The notes beneath the pieces were generated by a model. The model was not told where the DNA came from. It ran no database searches and was given only the letters and a program-made list of their open reading frames with translations. This document shows positions 6,678-13,321 of a stretch of 13,321 nt of DNA, piece after piece (the first letter of the stretch is position 1; each line of letters starts with the position of its first letter). The position numbers were made by a program, and so were the translations under genes. The stretch spans positions 1 through 13,321 of the forward strand of contig JABGPV010000142.1 of the NCBI GenBank assembly GCA_018644785.1, in the 5' to 3' direction. The stretch is from Deltaproteobacteria bacterium (GTDB lineage: Bacteria > Desulfobacterota > DSM-4660 > Desulfatiglandales > Desulfatiglandaceae).

Positions 6678-6702
6678 ACAACCACGGTGAGGTAATTTAT
6701 TT

Positions 6703-7926
6703 ATGGGCATGGACATTATTGTAGGCCTGGATATCGGAACCACCAAAATCTGTGCGGTGGTGGGGGAAGTTCGACCTGACGGCCTGGAAATCATCGGGAT
6801 GGGAAGTCATCCCTCGGAAGGCCTCAGAAAGGGTGTGGTCATCAACATTGAGGACACCGTGAATTCCATCAAAGCGGCCATAGAAGAGGCGGAAACAATG
6901 GCCGGCTGTGAAATCGGATCCGTATATGCCGGAATCGCAGGCGGTCACATCGAAGGGGTCAACAAACCGGGCATCATTGCCTTAAAAGAAAAGGAGGTGA
7001 CAAAAAAGGACATTGAGCGGGTCATCGAAACGGCGAGCGCGGTGGCAGTTCCCATGGACCGCGAAGTCATCCACACGCTGGTTCAGGAATTTATAGTTGA
7101 TGATCAAGACGGCATCGTAGACCCTTTGGGCATGTCAGGCGTTCGCCTGGAAGCGAAGGTCCACATCGTTACCGGTGCGGTGACCTCCGCACAAAATATC
7201 ATCAAATGCGCCAACAAAGCCGGACTGGACGTCTATGACATTGTACTGGAATCCCTGGCATCCAGCGAAGCAGTCCTTTCAAAAGAAGAACGTAATCTGG
7301 GTGCAGCGCTGATCGATTTCGGGGGTGGAACCACTGATCTCGCCCTGTTTTCCAAAGGCGCCATCAAACACACGTCGGTTCTGGCGCTCGGCGGCGACAA
7401 CCTGACCTACGACATTTCCGTGGGCCTCAGGACACCCAAACTGGAAGCTGAAAAAATTAAAATCAAGTACGGGAGCGCCCTTTCATCCTTGATCGGCAAA
7501 GATGAAACCATTGAAGTCCCGGGAGTCGGCGGCAGAAAGCCAAGAACACTTTCCAGACAAATCCTGGGAGAGATTCTGGAGCCGCGAGTTGAAGAGATCT
7601 TCACACTGATTTACCAGGAACTGGTCCGTTCGGGATACGATGAACTTGCCAGTTCGGGAGTGGTCGTGACAGGCGGCTCCGCGGAACTCCCGGGCATCAG
7701 CGAAATGGCCGAACAGATATTCAGCGCTCCGGCCCGTGTGGGCTATCCTGAGGAAATCGACGGCCTTGTGGACCTGATTAACAAACCCATGTATGCCACA
7801 GCCGTTGGCCTCGTTCTGTACGGCGCCAAAACTTACAAGCAGAAAAAGAAGTTTCGAATTCGGGATTCCAATATTTTTCATCTGGTGATGGCCAGGATGA
7901 AACGGTGGTTTAAAGATATTGTTTAA
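6703..7926 (+). CDS. ftsA: Cell division protein FtsA, actin-like membrane anchor of FtsZ
   Basis: FtsA is the actin-fold ATPase that tethers FtsZ filaments to the inner membrane and recruits later divisome proteins. The 407-residue product has the phosphate-1 motif VGLDIGTTKICAVVGEV (about 7-23), the 1C domain including AGIAGGHIEG and MDREVIHTLVQEF, phosphate-2 IDFGGGTTDLALF (Asp205), and the adenosine motif VVTGGSAELPGI. A C-terminal amphipathic stretch (about 390-407, ending RMKRWFKDIV) fits the membrane-targeting helix. The start is ATG 6703 with GGTGAGG at 6686-6692. A second ATG two codons later is a possible alternative. ftsZ follows after 24 bases. Confidence 0.98.
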   Translation: MGMDIIVGLDIGTTKICAVVGEVRPDGLEIIGMGSHPSEGLRKGVVINIEDTVNSIKAAIEEAETMAGCEIGSVYAGIAGGHIEGVNKPGIIALKEKEVTKKDIERVIETASAVAVPMDREVIHTLVQEFIVDDQDGIVDPLGMSGVRLEAKVHIVTGAVTSAQNIIKCANKAGLDVYDIVLESLASSEAVLSKEERNLGAALIDFGGGTTDLALFSKGAIKHTSVLALGGDNLTYDISVGLRTPKLEAEKIKIKYGSALSSLIGKDETIEVPGVGGRKPRTLSRQILGEILEPRVEEIFTLIYQELVRSGYDELASSGVVVTGGSAELPGISEMAEQIFSAPARVGYPEEIDGLVDLINKPMYATAVGLVLYGAKTYKQKKKFRIRDSNIFHLVMARMKRWFKDIV

Positions 7927-7938
7927 CTTTTAAGAAAA

Positions 7939-7945
7939 AAGGAGG
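7939..7945 (+). promoter_or_regulatory. Strong Shine-Dalgarno sequence of ftsZ
   Basis: AAGGAGG lies five bases before the ftsZ ATG (7951). It is the best match to the anti-Shine-Dalgarno consensus seen ahead of any gene in the window, which fits the high level of FtsZ needed relative to FtsA and FtsQ from the same message. Confidence 0.8.
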
Positions 7946-7950
7946 GAACG

Positions 7951-9219
7951 ATGAAATTTGAATTTGTAGATGAAATGGAAAAGGGAGCCTACCATGCCAG
8001 GATTAAAGTTCTGGGCATTGGCGGCGCAGGCGGAAATGCCATCAGCAACATGATCAATTCTGATCTCAGGGGCGTGGAATTTATTGTGGCCAATACGGAT
8101 TGCCAGGATCTTGATCGATCATCCTGCACCCGGAAAATTCAGCTGGGACCTGAAATCACCATGGGTCTTGGGGCCGGGGCGGATCCGGAAATCGGCAGAA
8201 ACTCCGCCGAGGAAAGTCTTCATGAAATTCGGGAAGCGCTGGATAAATCCGACATGGTCTTTATCACCGCCGGAATGGGCGGCGGAACGGGTACCGGCGC
8301 CTCCCCCGTGGCGGCCCGGGAAAGTAAAGAAAACGATGCGCTTACCGTGGCTGTTGTCACCAAACCCTTCAAGTTCGAAGGTGAAAAACGGATGAAACAA
8401 GCCTTGGAGGGCATCGAGCAACTCAAAAAGGAAGTTGACAGCATTATTGTCATTCCCAATGAGCGGCTCAAAACCATTGGAGAGAAAACCACCTCTTTTA
8501 AGGAACTGATCGCCAAAGCGGATGATGTCCTGCTTCAAGCCGTCAAAGGAATTTCAGATCTGATCATGAGCAGCGGTTTCATCAACCTTGACTTCGCAGA
8601 CATCAGAAAGGTGATGTCGAGAAACGGAACGGCCATCATGGGCATGGGCCGGGCATCTGGAGAAAACCGGGCCGTTGATGCGGCACAGCAGGCGATCAAC
8701 AGTCCGCTTTTGGAGGATATTTCCATTGAAGGTGCGAAAGGCCTTTTGATGAACCTGACCGGCCCCTCTGATATGACCATGGAAGAAGTGGATGAAGCTT
8801 CAAATTATATCAAAGAGGAAGCCAAGGAAGCAGAGGTATTCTGGGGCCTTGTCTATGATGACAACATGGGAGATGAAATTCAGGTCACCGTGGTTGCAAC
8901 CGGGATAGATGGGTTGGAGGAAAAAAGGGCCACTGGTCACGTCATGGAGCTGAACAGCGAAGTGCAGAAAAAATCCATTGAGGATTATGACAATGTGGTC
9001 AATTTGAGAAATGTAACCATCGAAGATATTGAGGAGGAATGGACCGTAAAAAAGGATGGCGTATGTCTGGATACGCCGACATTTGTGAGAATGGGATCAA
9101 AACCGGATAATTCCCTCAAAGAAAATTTTGATAACAAGAAGAAAAAGAGCTTTTTTGATAAATTCCGTATTAAGGACAGTCTGGATTACCCCACTTTCCT
9201 TAGAGTAAAGGCGGATTAG
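7951..9219 (+). CDS. ftsZ: Cell division protein FtsZ, tubulin-like GTPase
   Basis: FtsZ polymerises with GTP into the Z-ring at midcell. The 422-residue product has GIGGAGGNA (22-30), the nucleotide-binding NTDCQDL region, the tubulin signature GGGTGTG (110-116) followed by ASPVAA, and the T7-loop region FINLDFADIRKVM that completes the GTPase site of the neighbouring subunit. The folded core ends near residue 320 (VTVVATGIDG). A roughly 90-residue linker follows, then the C-terminal conserved peptide LDYPTFLRVKAD (411-422) that binds FtsA and other partners. The linker contains a second, very similar segment, LDTPTFVRM (373-381), so the partner-binding peptide seems duplicated. A basic KKKK stretch (396-399) sits between the two. 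No terminator is evident in the 38 bases before the next gene. Confidence 0.99.
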   Translation: MKFEFVDEMEKGAYHARIKVLGIGGAGGNAISNMINSDLRGVEFIVANTDCQDLDRSSCTRKIQLGPEITMGLGAGADPEIGRNSAEESLHEIREALDKSDMVFITAGMGGGTGTGASPVAARESKENDALTVAVVTKPFKFEGEKRMKQALEGIEQLKKEVDSIIVIPNERLKTIGEKTTSFKELIAKADDVLLQAVKGISDLIMSSGFINLDFADIRKVMSRNGTAIMGMGRASGENRAVDAAQQAINSPLLEDISIEGAKGLLMNLTGPSDMTMEEVDEASNYIKEEAKEAEVFWGLVYDDNMGDEIQVTVVATGIDGLEEKRATGHVMELNSEVQKKSIEDYDNVVNLRNVTIEDIEEEWTVKKDGVCLDTPTFVRMGSKPDNSLKENFDNKKKKSFFDKFRIKDSLDYPTFLRVKAD

Positions 9220-9257
9220 TCCGTTAAACCATTTGTGATTGAAAGGTTCCAAAACCC

Positions 9258-11036
9258 GTGTCTGATGACATCACAGCCCTTTACCGCGCCATATTGGCAA
9301 AAGAAAAGGGTGCCATTCGAAAAAACTGGGGGGGGAAGATGCCCGTTGCGTTGGCATTCCCCAACCAATATCGATTGGGTATGTCAAATCTGGGGCTTCA
9401 GATCGTCTACCGGCTTCTGAATGAAAGAACGGATGTGGTGGCTGAGCGTTTTTTCCTGCCCGAGGGTCGGGAGATGGCCCTCTACCTTCGTGGTGAAGGG
9501 CCTCTTGTTTCCCTGGAATCACAGACGCCGCTGACAAAGTTTGACCTGGCAGCCTTCTCAATATCCTTTGAAAATGACTATCCGAATGTTCTTCAAATGT
9601 TGAAAATGGGGAAGGTTCCACTCCTTTCAGAGGAAAGAGGTGAAAAAGACCCTTTTGTCATGGCGGGAGGCGTTGCGTCTTTTCTCAATCCGGAGCCATT
9701 AGCGCCTTTTATGGATTTCTTTCTGTTGGGTGAAGCAGAACAGAACCTGCATCCATTCGTGGATGCCTTTCTGGAATTTGGAAGAAATACCGTCAAACGA
9801 AGGGACGTGCTCCTTCACCTGGCAAGGAATGTAGCAGGGCTTTATGCACCATCCCTTTACGACGTGGCATACAAAAAAAACGGAACACTGAAGCATTTTT
9901 TTCCGTCAGTAAAAGATGTGCCCGAGAAAGTTAAGGCATTACATGCTCCAAAAGGGGGATTTACGGATAAGGGGATGCCGCTTTCATGCATCACCACTCC
10001 GGATACCGAATTCGGCAGCAAGGTCCTTGTGGAGGTCAGCAGAGGTTGTGGTCATGCGTGCCGTTTCTGTGCAGCAGGCTATGTTTACCGCCCACCGCGG
10101 GTTTACGGGGAAAGCAACCTTAAGGAAGGTGTTAACGCAGCCCTCAAACGGTGCCCCCAGGTAGGCCTGGTGAGTCCTGCCGTATCGGACGTACCGGGAA
10201 TAGAAGCATTAATGGGCATGATTCACCACGATGGCGGCAGGTTTTCAGTTTCATCCCTGAGGGCCGAAAACCTGACCCGGAGTCTTCTGAAACATCTGAA
10301 AGAATCAGGCCAGAAAACCATCGCCATTGCGCCTGAGGCGGGGAGTCAGAGACTTCGAAATATCATCAACAAGCATTTGACAGAGGAACAGATTCTAAGC
10401 GCTGCCCGCATGATCTCCGGTGTCAGCAATTTTTCAATCAGGCTTTATTTCCTCATGGGGCTTCCCACCGAAAGCTCCCGGGATGTGAATGAAATTACCG
10501 AACTGGTCAAAAAAATCAAGCACCAGATGGTCAAGGAATCGGCGGCCAGAGGAAAAATCGGTCGCATTAAACTCAGTGTCAATTGTTTTATCCCAAAACC
10601 CTTTACCCCTTTTCAGTGGTTTCCCATGGAAGAAGTCGGGTCGCTAAAAAAAAACCAACAGCAGCTGAAAAAATCGCTTGTTAAATCCGGTGGCATTATG
10701 GTTAATTCTGACGTTCCCAAATGGGCCTACATCCAGGCATTGCTCTCACTTGGGGATAGACGGGTGAGCACCATACTGCAAAGTGCGCACAAACTGAATG
10801 GCAACTGGAAGAAAGCCATGCAGCTTTCTCAGATAAACCCTGATTTTTTCGTGCATCGCCCAAAAAACCTTGATGAACTGCTTCCGTGGGATTTTATTGA
10901 CCACGGGATTACAAAGAAGCATCTTGAAACAGAATACCATCTGGCGCTTGAGGGCAGGTTATCGGATATCTGCAGGGTGGGAGAGTGTGTTCGGTGCGGC
11001 GTATGCCGGGAAAAATCTAAATCGAGGGAATCATAA
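9258..11036 (+). CDS. B12-binding-type radical SAM protein (TIGR03960-like), function unknown
   Basis: A 592-residue radical SAM enzyme. The N-terminal part (LAFPNQYRLGMSNLGLQIVY, then RFFLPEG) resembles the cobalamin-binding-like domain of the TIGR03960 family, without an evident DxHxxG cobalamin motif. The radical SAM core has the cluster motif CGHACRFC, with Cys264, Cys268 and Cys271 expected to ligate a 4Fe-4S cluster. It is followed by strands such as SLRAENLT and IAPEAGSQRLR that are typical of the TIM barrel. The C-terminus is Cys-rich (CRVGECVRCGVC), possibly a second metal site. The start is GTG 9258 with GAAAGG at 9241-9246. Relatives of this family often have a DUF2344/TIGR03936 partner or fused domain, and none is in this window. 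The reaction and substrate cannot be named from sequence. It runs straight into the next gene, overlapping by one base (TAATG). Confidence 0.85.
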   Translation: MSDDITALYRAILAKEKGAIRKNWGGKMPVALAFPNQYRLGMSNLGLQIVYRLLNERTDVVAERFFLPEGREMALYLRGEGPLVSLESQTPLTKFDLAAFSISFENDYPNVLQMLKMGKVPLLSEERGEKDPFVMAGGVASFLNPEPLAPFMDFFLLGEAEQNLHPFVDAFLEFGRNTVKRRDVLLHLARNVAGLYAPSLYDVAYKKNGTLKHFFPSVKDVPEKVKALHAPKGGFTDKGMPLSCITTPDTEFGSKVLVEVSRGCGHACRFCAAGYVYRPPRVYGESNLKEGVNAALKRCPQVGLVSPAVSDVPGIEALMGMIHHDGGRFSVSSLRAENLTRSLLKHLKESGQKTIAIAPEAGSQRLRNIINKHLTEEQILSAARMISGVSNFSIRLYFLMGLPTESSRDVNEITELVKKIKHQMVKESAARGKIGRIKLSVNCFIPKPFTPFQWFPMEEVGSLKKNQQQLKKSLVKSGGIMVNSDVPKWAYIQALLSLGDRRVSTILQSAHKLNGNWKKAMQLSQINPDFFVHRPKNLDELLPWDFIDHGITKKHLETEYHLALEGRLSDICRVGECVRCGVCREKSKSRES

Positions 11037-11608
11037 TGCTTAGACAACTCGCTGTCGGCCCTTACCAGGCCAACTGCTACATTCTGGGTTGCGACCAGAC
11101 CCAAGAGGGCCTGGTCATCGACCCGGGGGATGAAGCCGTTCGCATTGTAACGGAGATCTCCAAATTGGGGCTTAAAATCCGCTATATCCTCATCACCCAC
11201 GGTCATGTGGATCATGTGGGGGGTGCCGGGGAATTGAAAGAAATCACCAAAGCCCCCGTATGGATACACCCTCTGGATGCGGGCGCCTTGGGCTTCCCCG
11301 CTGATGGGGATTTGTTTGAAGGCCAGGAAATCGCTTTGGGGAAATTCACCCTTTCGGTGATCCACACCCCGGGCCATTCCCTTGGAGGCGTCTGCTTTCA
11401 TGCACCGGGAGCGGTCTTCACCGGTGACACCCTGTTTGCCGGTTCCATCGGACGGACGGACTTTCCCGGCGGCAATCACGAGCAATTGATCCAGGGCGTT
11501 GTGGAAAAGATTTTCCCCCTCGGCGATGAATTGCGCGTCTATCCGGGTCATGGCCCCCACAGCACCATCGGCCAGGAAAGAAAATTCAACCCGTTTTTCA
11601 GGGGTTAG
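11036..11608 (+). CDS. MBL-fold metallohydrolase, glyoxalase II/YcbL-like
   Basis: A 190-residue single-domain metallo-beta-lactamase fold protein with the complete metal-binding set: THGHVDH (His55, His57, Asp59, His60), His114 in HTPGHSLGG, Asp131 in FTGDTLF, and His172 in YPGHGP. The opening GPYQANCYILGC and the ending GQERKFNPFF are typical of the short glyoxalase II-like (YcbL/GloC) group that hydrolyses thioesters such as S-lactoylglutathione. It lacks the substrate-binding C-terminal domain of full-length GloB, so the true substrate is uncertain. The start ATG 11036 overlaps the upstream radical SAM stop and has GAGGGA at about 11024-11029. The pair is probably cotranscribed and translationally coupled. 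Confidence 0.87.
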   Translation: MLRQLAVGPYQANCYILGCDQTQEGLVIDPGDEAVRIVTEISKLGLKIRYILITHGHVDHVGGAGELKEITKAPVWIHPLDAGALGFPADGDLFEGQEIALGKFTLSVIHTPGHSLGGVCFHAPGAVFTGDTLFAGSIGRTDFPGGNHEQLIQGVVEKIFPLGDELRVYPGHGPHSTIGQERKFNPFFRG

Positions 11609-11615
11609 GACTCGA

Positions 11616-12545
11616 TCAAATCCGAACCGTCATGTTATCGTGCGCCACGGTAACGGAATAGGGAACATCGTGGTCCGAGAGAATCCGGTCCACGGTTTTC
11701 TGCCATTGCGCTTGGTTTCCGGGGATGGGATACGGATCCTCCCCCCGGAGCGGCTTCAAGGGATCTTTGGGTTCGTATTTCTTGGCCATATGGTTCGCCG
11801 GATCCCCCGGGACCCTGTCCGCATCTCCCATATGGACCAGGAAGGTTTCTTTTTGGGGCTCCAATCGTTTTATATATTGAATGGCATTCTGAAAACTCAT
11901 ATGGCTCGGCCGGTTGTCAACAGGCTCATTCAGCCAGAAAGACTGCATAATCAAATGGTCACATCCCACCAACTCTGAGGACATATCCGGAATGTGGGCA
12001 AAATCAGACGTGTACAGAAGTTTCGTTTCCGCACCCGAACGATCCCGGCCCTGAACCACAAATCCAACGGAACCTTTAGCAAAATTCCCGTGGTCTGTCT
12101 TAAACGGAAAAACCCGGAATGGTCCCTGCTCGAACCATTGCCCGGGTTCAATTGCCACAAACCGGATTACCCCCAGTTTTTCCAGATAGGCGAATCTGGC
12201 CTCAACCACTTCATGTGTCTGATGGGTCAGATAGACCGGAATAGGCGAAAACTCTTCCTTTGGCAGCACCCTTTTATACACAAAAAGTTCGTCCAGCCCG
12301 ATATAGTGGTCATTATGTTCATGGCTGATCAGAACCGCATCGATTTTTTTCACCTTGTTCCGCGACAGTTGTTCTTTGGCATCGGGTCCACAATCAATGA
12401 GCAAGGTGGCATCACCTTCAGTCAAAAGGATTGACGTGCGGTCCCGCCGTTCCTGTTGCGCCCTCATTTCTTTGCAGATGGCGCAGTCGCAGTTCATTTC
12501 GGGCACCCCCCATGCGGCGCCGGTTCCTAAAAATGTGATATCCAT
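11616..12545 (-). CDS. MBL-fold metallohydrolase, PhnP-like (COG1235)
   Basis: The metallo-beta-lactamase fold is shown by SHEHNDHYIGLDEL (His75, His77, Asp79, His80), His152 in KTDHG, Asp181 in YTSDFAH and His238 in LVHMGDAD. The opening FLGTGAAWGVPEMNCDCAIC, with Cys19, Cys21 and Cys24, matches the N-terminal zinc-site region of PhnP, the phosphoribosyl cyclic phosphate phosphodiesterase. No phn genes are nearby, so a phosphonate role is not supported and the substrate is open. I chose the ATG at 12545 because MDITFLGTG is the usual family start and AGGGGA lies about 11 bases upstream. An in-frame ATG at 12593 would add 16 residues and overlap the upstream gene. The stop is only seven bases from the convergent gene's stop. 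Confidence 0.82.
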   Translation of the reverse strand: MDITFLGTGAAWGVPEMNCDCAICKEMRAQQERRDRTSILLTEGDATLLIDCGPDAKEQLSRNKVKKIDAVLISHEHNDHYIGLDELFVYKRVLPKEEFSPIPVYLTHQTHEVVEARFAYLEKLGVIRFVAIEPGQWFEQGPFRVFPFKTDHGNFAKGSVGFVVQGRDRSGAETKLLYTSDFAHIPDMSSELVGCDHLIMQSFWLNEPVDNRPSHMSFQNAIQYIKRLEPQKETFLVHMGDADRVPGDPANHMAKKYEPKDPLKPLRGEDPYPIPGNQAQWQKTVDRILSDHDVPYSVTVAHDNMTVRI

Positions 12546-12579
12546 TATGTTCTGTTTCCCCTGTTCATCTGGAAAGTCT

Positions 12580-13191
12580 TTACGCTTTCTCATAAAGGGC
12601 CAAGACCCCTTCCATGGGGCTGAGTTCCTTCATGAGTCGAAACCCCGGATAACGGGGCATTATTTTGTGAAGCCCATAGACCATGTAAACAGCGCCTTTC
12701 TTTGCCTTTTCCGCCAGCATATGCGCAAACTCCTCATTCATGATCAAGTAAGTGTAAAAAAAATCGAAATCGGCCAGATCGAGACCCGTTTCATGAATGA
12801 TTTGACCATGGACCGTTTCATCCGTAGCGTCTCCTTGAAACAGGTAGACATTTTCATTGGGGGGCGATATTCCCGCCGTCTTCAATGTTTCCAGCAGTTC
12901 CCTTCTCAGCGGATCATATTCATCCAACGTCCATTCATCCAGTTCAACACCCACGGAGACGCGCATCAGATAACTGAAAAAGAGATTGACCCTGCCATCG
13001 GCGCATCCCATATCCAAAAAAGCACTTTGACCCGGTATGATGATGTTCTCCGCGATCAAACGCTCCGCGCAGGCCAGAAGGGTCGTCAGGTTCGTGGACC
13101 GCCTGAACCCCAGAGGACCCACATCACCCACCCGTCTTGCGTCAAAGAATTGGGAAAGTTTGATCAGGCTGTTTTTTATTCCGTCGTCCAT
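12580..13191 (-). CDS. Putative class I SAM-dependent methyltransferase-like protein
   Basis: A 203-residue protein with the outline of a Rossmann-fold methyltransferase: glycine-rich motif I FLDMGCADGRV (58-68), an acidic residue after strand 2 in GVELDEW (81-87), FQGDAT (118-123) as the motif III-like region, and DFDFFYTYLIM (141-151) at the motif IV position. No DPPY/NPPY-type catalytic motif of DNA or N6-amino methyltransferases is seen, so the target is not predictable. The first 35 residues (ending SLIKLSQFFDARRVG) form a helical lead-in. No good ribosome site precedes ATG 13191, and the start overlaps the 3' end of the upstream partial frame by 16 bases, so coupling is likely. The PhnP-like gene follows 34 bases downstream, or overlaps if its upstream start is used. 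Confidence 0.7.
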   Translation of the reverse strand: MDDGIKNSLIKLSQFFDARRVGDVGPLGFRRSTNLTTLLACAERLIAENIIIPGQSAFLDMGCADGRVNLFFSYLMRVSVGVELDEWTLDEYDPLRRELLETLKTAGISPPNENVYLFQGDATDETVHGQIIHETGLDLADFDFFYTYLIMNEEFAHMLAEKAKKGAVYMVYGLHKIMPRYPGFRLMKELSPMEGVLALYEKA

Positions 13192-13321
13192 GTTCTAAAC
13201 ACACGTTTAACCTGTTCATTCAACATGAAGAGGCCGTTTATTTCCACCCCCTCCACTTCCTGAAGGTCGTTGAGAACGGAAGGTTGAAGGTTGTTCGTAA
13301 TTTTTTTGCACATATAGTTGA
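13176..13321 (-). CDS. Possible partial reading frame, C-terminal end, unrecognised
   Basis: On the minus strand a frame is open from the window edge to a TAA at 13176-13178. Reading from an ATG at 13313 it gives 45 residues (about 48 from the edge), including NLQPSVLNDLQEVEGVEING and MLNEQVKRVF. The sequence looks protein-like, with an amphipathic helix (VLNDLQEV) followed by a beta-like GVEINGLFML, and overlaps the start of the methyltransferase-like gene by 16 bases. Whether ATG 13313 is its start or the gene begins outside the window cannot be decided, because only eight bases lie upstream. The opening LNDLQEVEGVE faintly recalls small roadblock/LC7-type proteins, but this is too weak to name it. 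Confidence 0.35.
   Translation of the reverse strand, partial: NYMCKKITNNLQPSVLNDLQEVEGVEINGLFMLNEQVKRVFRTWTTE

Noticed and set aside
11588..11606. Weak hairpin AACCC/GGGTT near the convergent stops as a bidirectional terminator
   Set aside because: It has only five base pairs with a nine-base loop and no T tract on either side.
12355..13263. A long plus-strand open frame of about 300 residues
   Set aside because: It is antisense to the PhnP-like and methyltransferase-like genes, which have recognisable motifs. Its own translation shows no family features.
13279..13293. Small direct repeat of GAAGGTT near the right end
   Set aside because: It is too short and lies in a possible coding frame; chance is sufficient.
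1..13321. CRISPR arrays, tRNA or rRNA genes, insertion sequences
   Set aside because: No regularly spaced repeats, tRNA-like cloverleaf or rRNA sequence, and no transposase or integrase frame were seen. The palindromes are dispersed and have no spacer pattern.

Overview
This window is a bacterial division and cell-wall (dcw) cluster followed by a small set of accessory enzymes. On the plus strand, positions 1-9219 hold murD (5' end outside the window), ftsW, murG, murC, murB, ftsQ, ftsA and ftsZ. The genes are tightly packed, with overlaps or gaps of at most about 50 bases, and look like one transcription unit. Together they encode MurD, MurC, MurB and MurG for the cytoplasmic and inner-membrane steps of peptidoglycan precursor synthesis, the SEDS glycosyltransferase FtsW, and the divisome proteins FtsQ, FtsA and FtsZ. 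No ddl gene lies between murB and ftsQ, where many proteobacteria carry one.

After ftsZ come, on the same strand, a large radical SAM protein (9258-11036) and a metallo-beta-lactamase (MBL) fold hydrolase of the glyoxalase II/YcbL type (11036-11608), which overlap by one base. Converging on them from the minus strand are a PhnP-like MBL-fold hydrolase (11616-12545), a small class I methyltransferase-like protein (12580-13191), and the C-terminal end of an unrecognised reading frame (13176 to the window edge). Gene order and protein style suggest a Desulfobacterota (former Deltaproteobacteria) genome, probably Desulfobacterales. This placement is inference from familiarity, not from a search.

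The most unusual feature is a set of five short GC-ended palindromic elements, all in the murD-ftsQ half (936-5883) and none seen in the remaining 7.4 kb. Three belong to one type (ends GTAGGGGC and GCCCCTAC with an A/T centre): one inside murD, one at the murC stop codon and murC/murB junction, and one inside murB close to its catalytic serine. Two belong to a second type (GGGCAGG core, sharing the GTAGGGGC-like end on one side): one in the 5' coding end of murG next to a 12-base direct repeat, and one in the coding sequence for the cytoplasmic tail of FtsQ. They look like REP-like mobile palindromes that have become protein-coding in essential genes. The three copies of the first type use all three reading phases: two are read through as peptide and one supplies a stop codon. 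A second point of interest is that FtsZ appears to carry two copies of its C-terminal partner-binding peptide.
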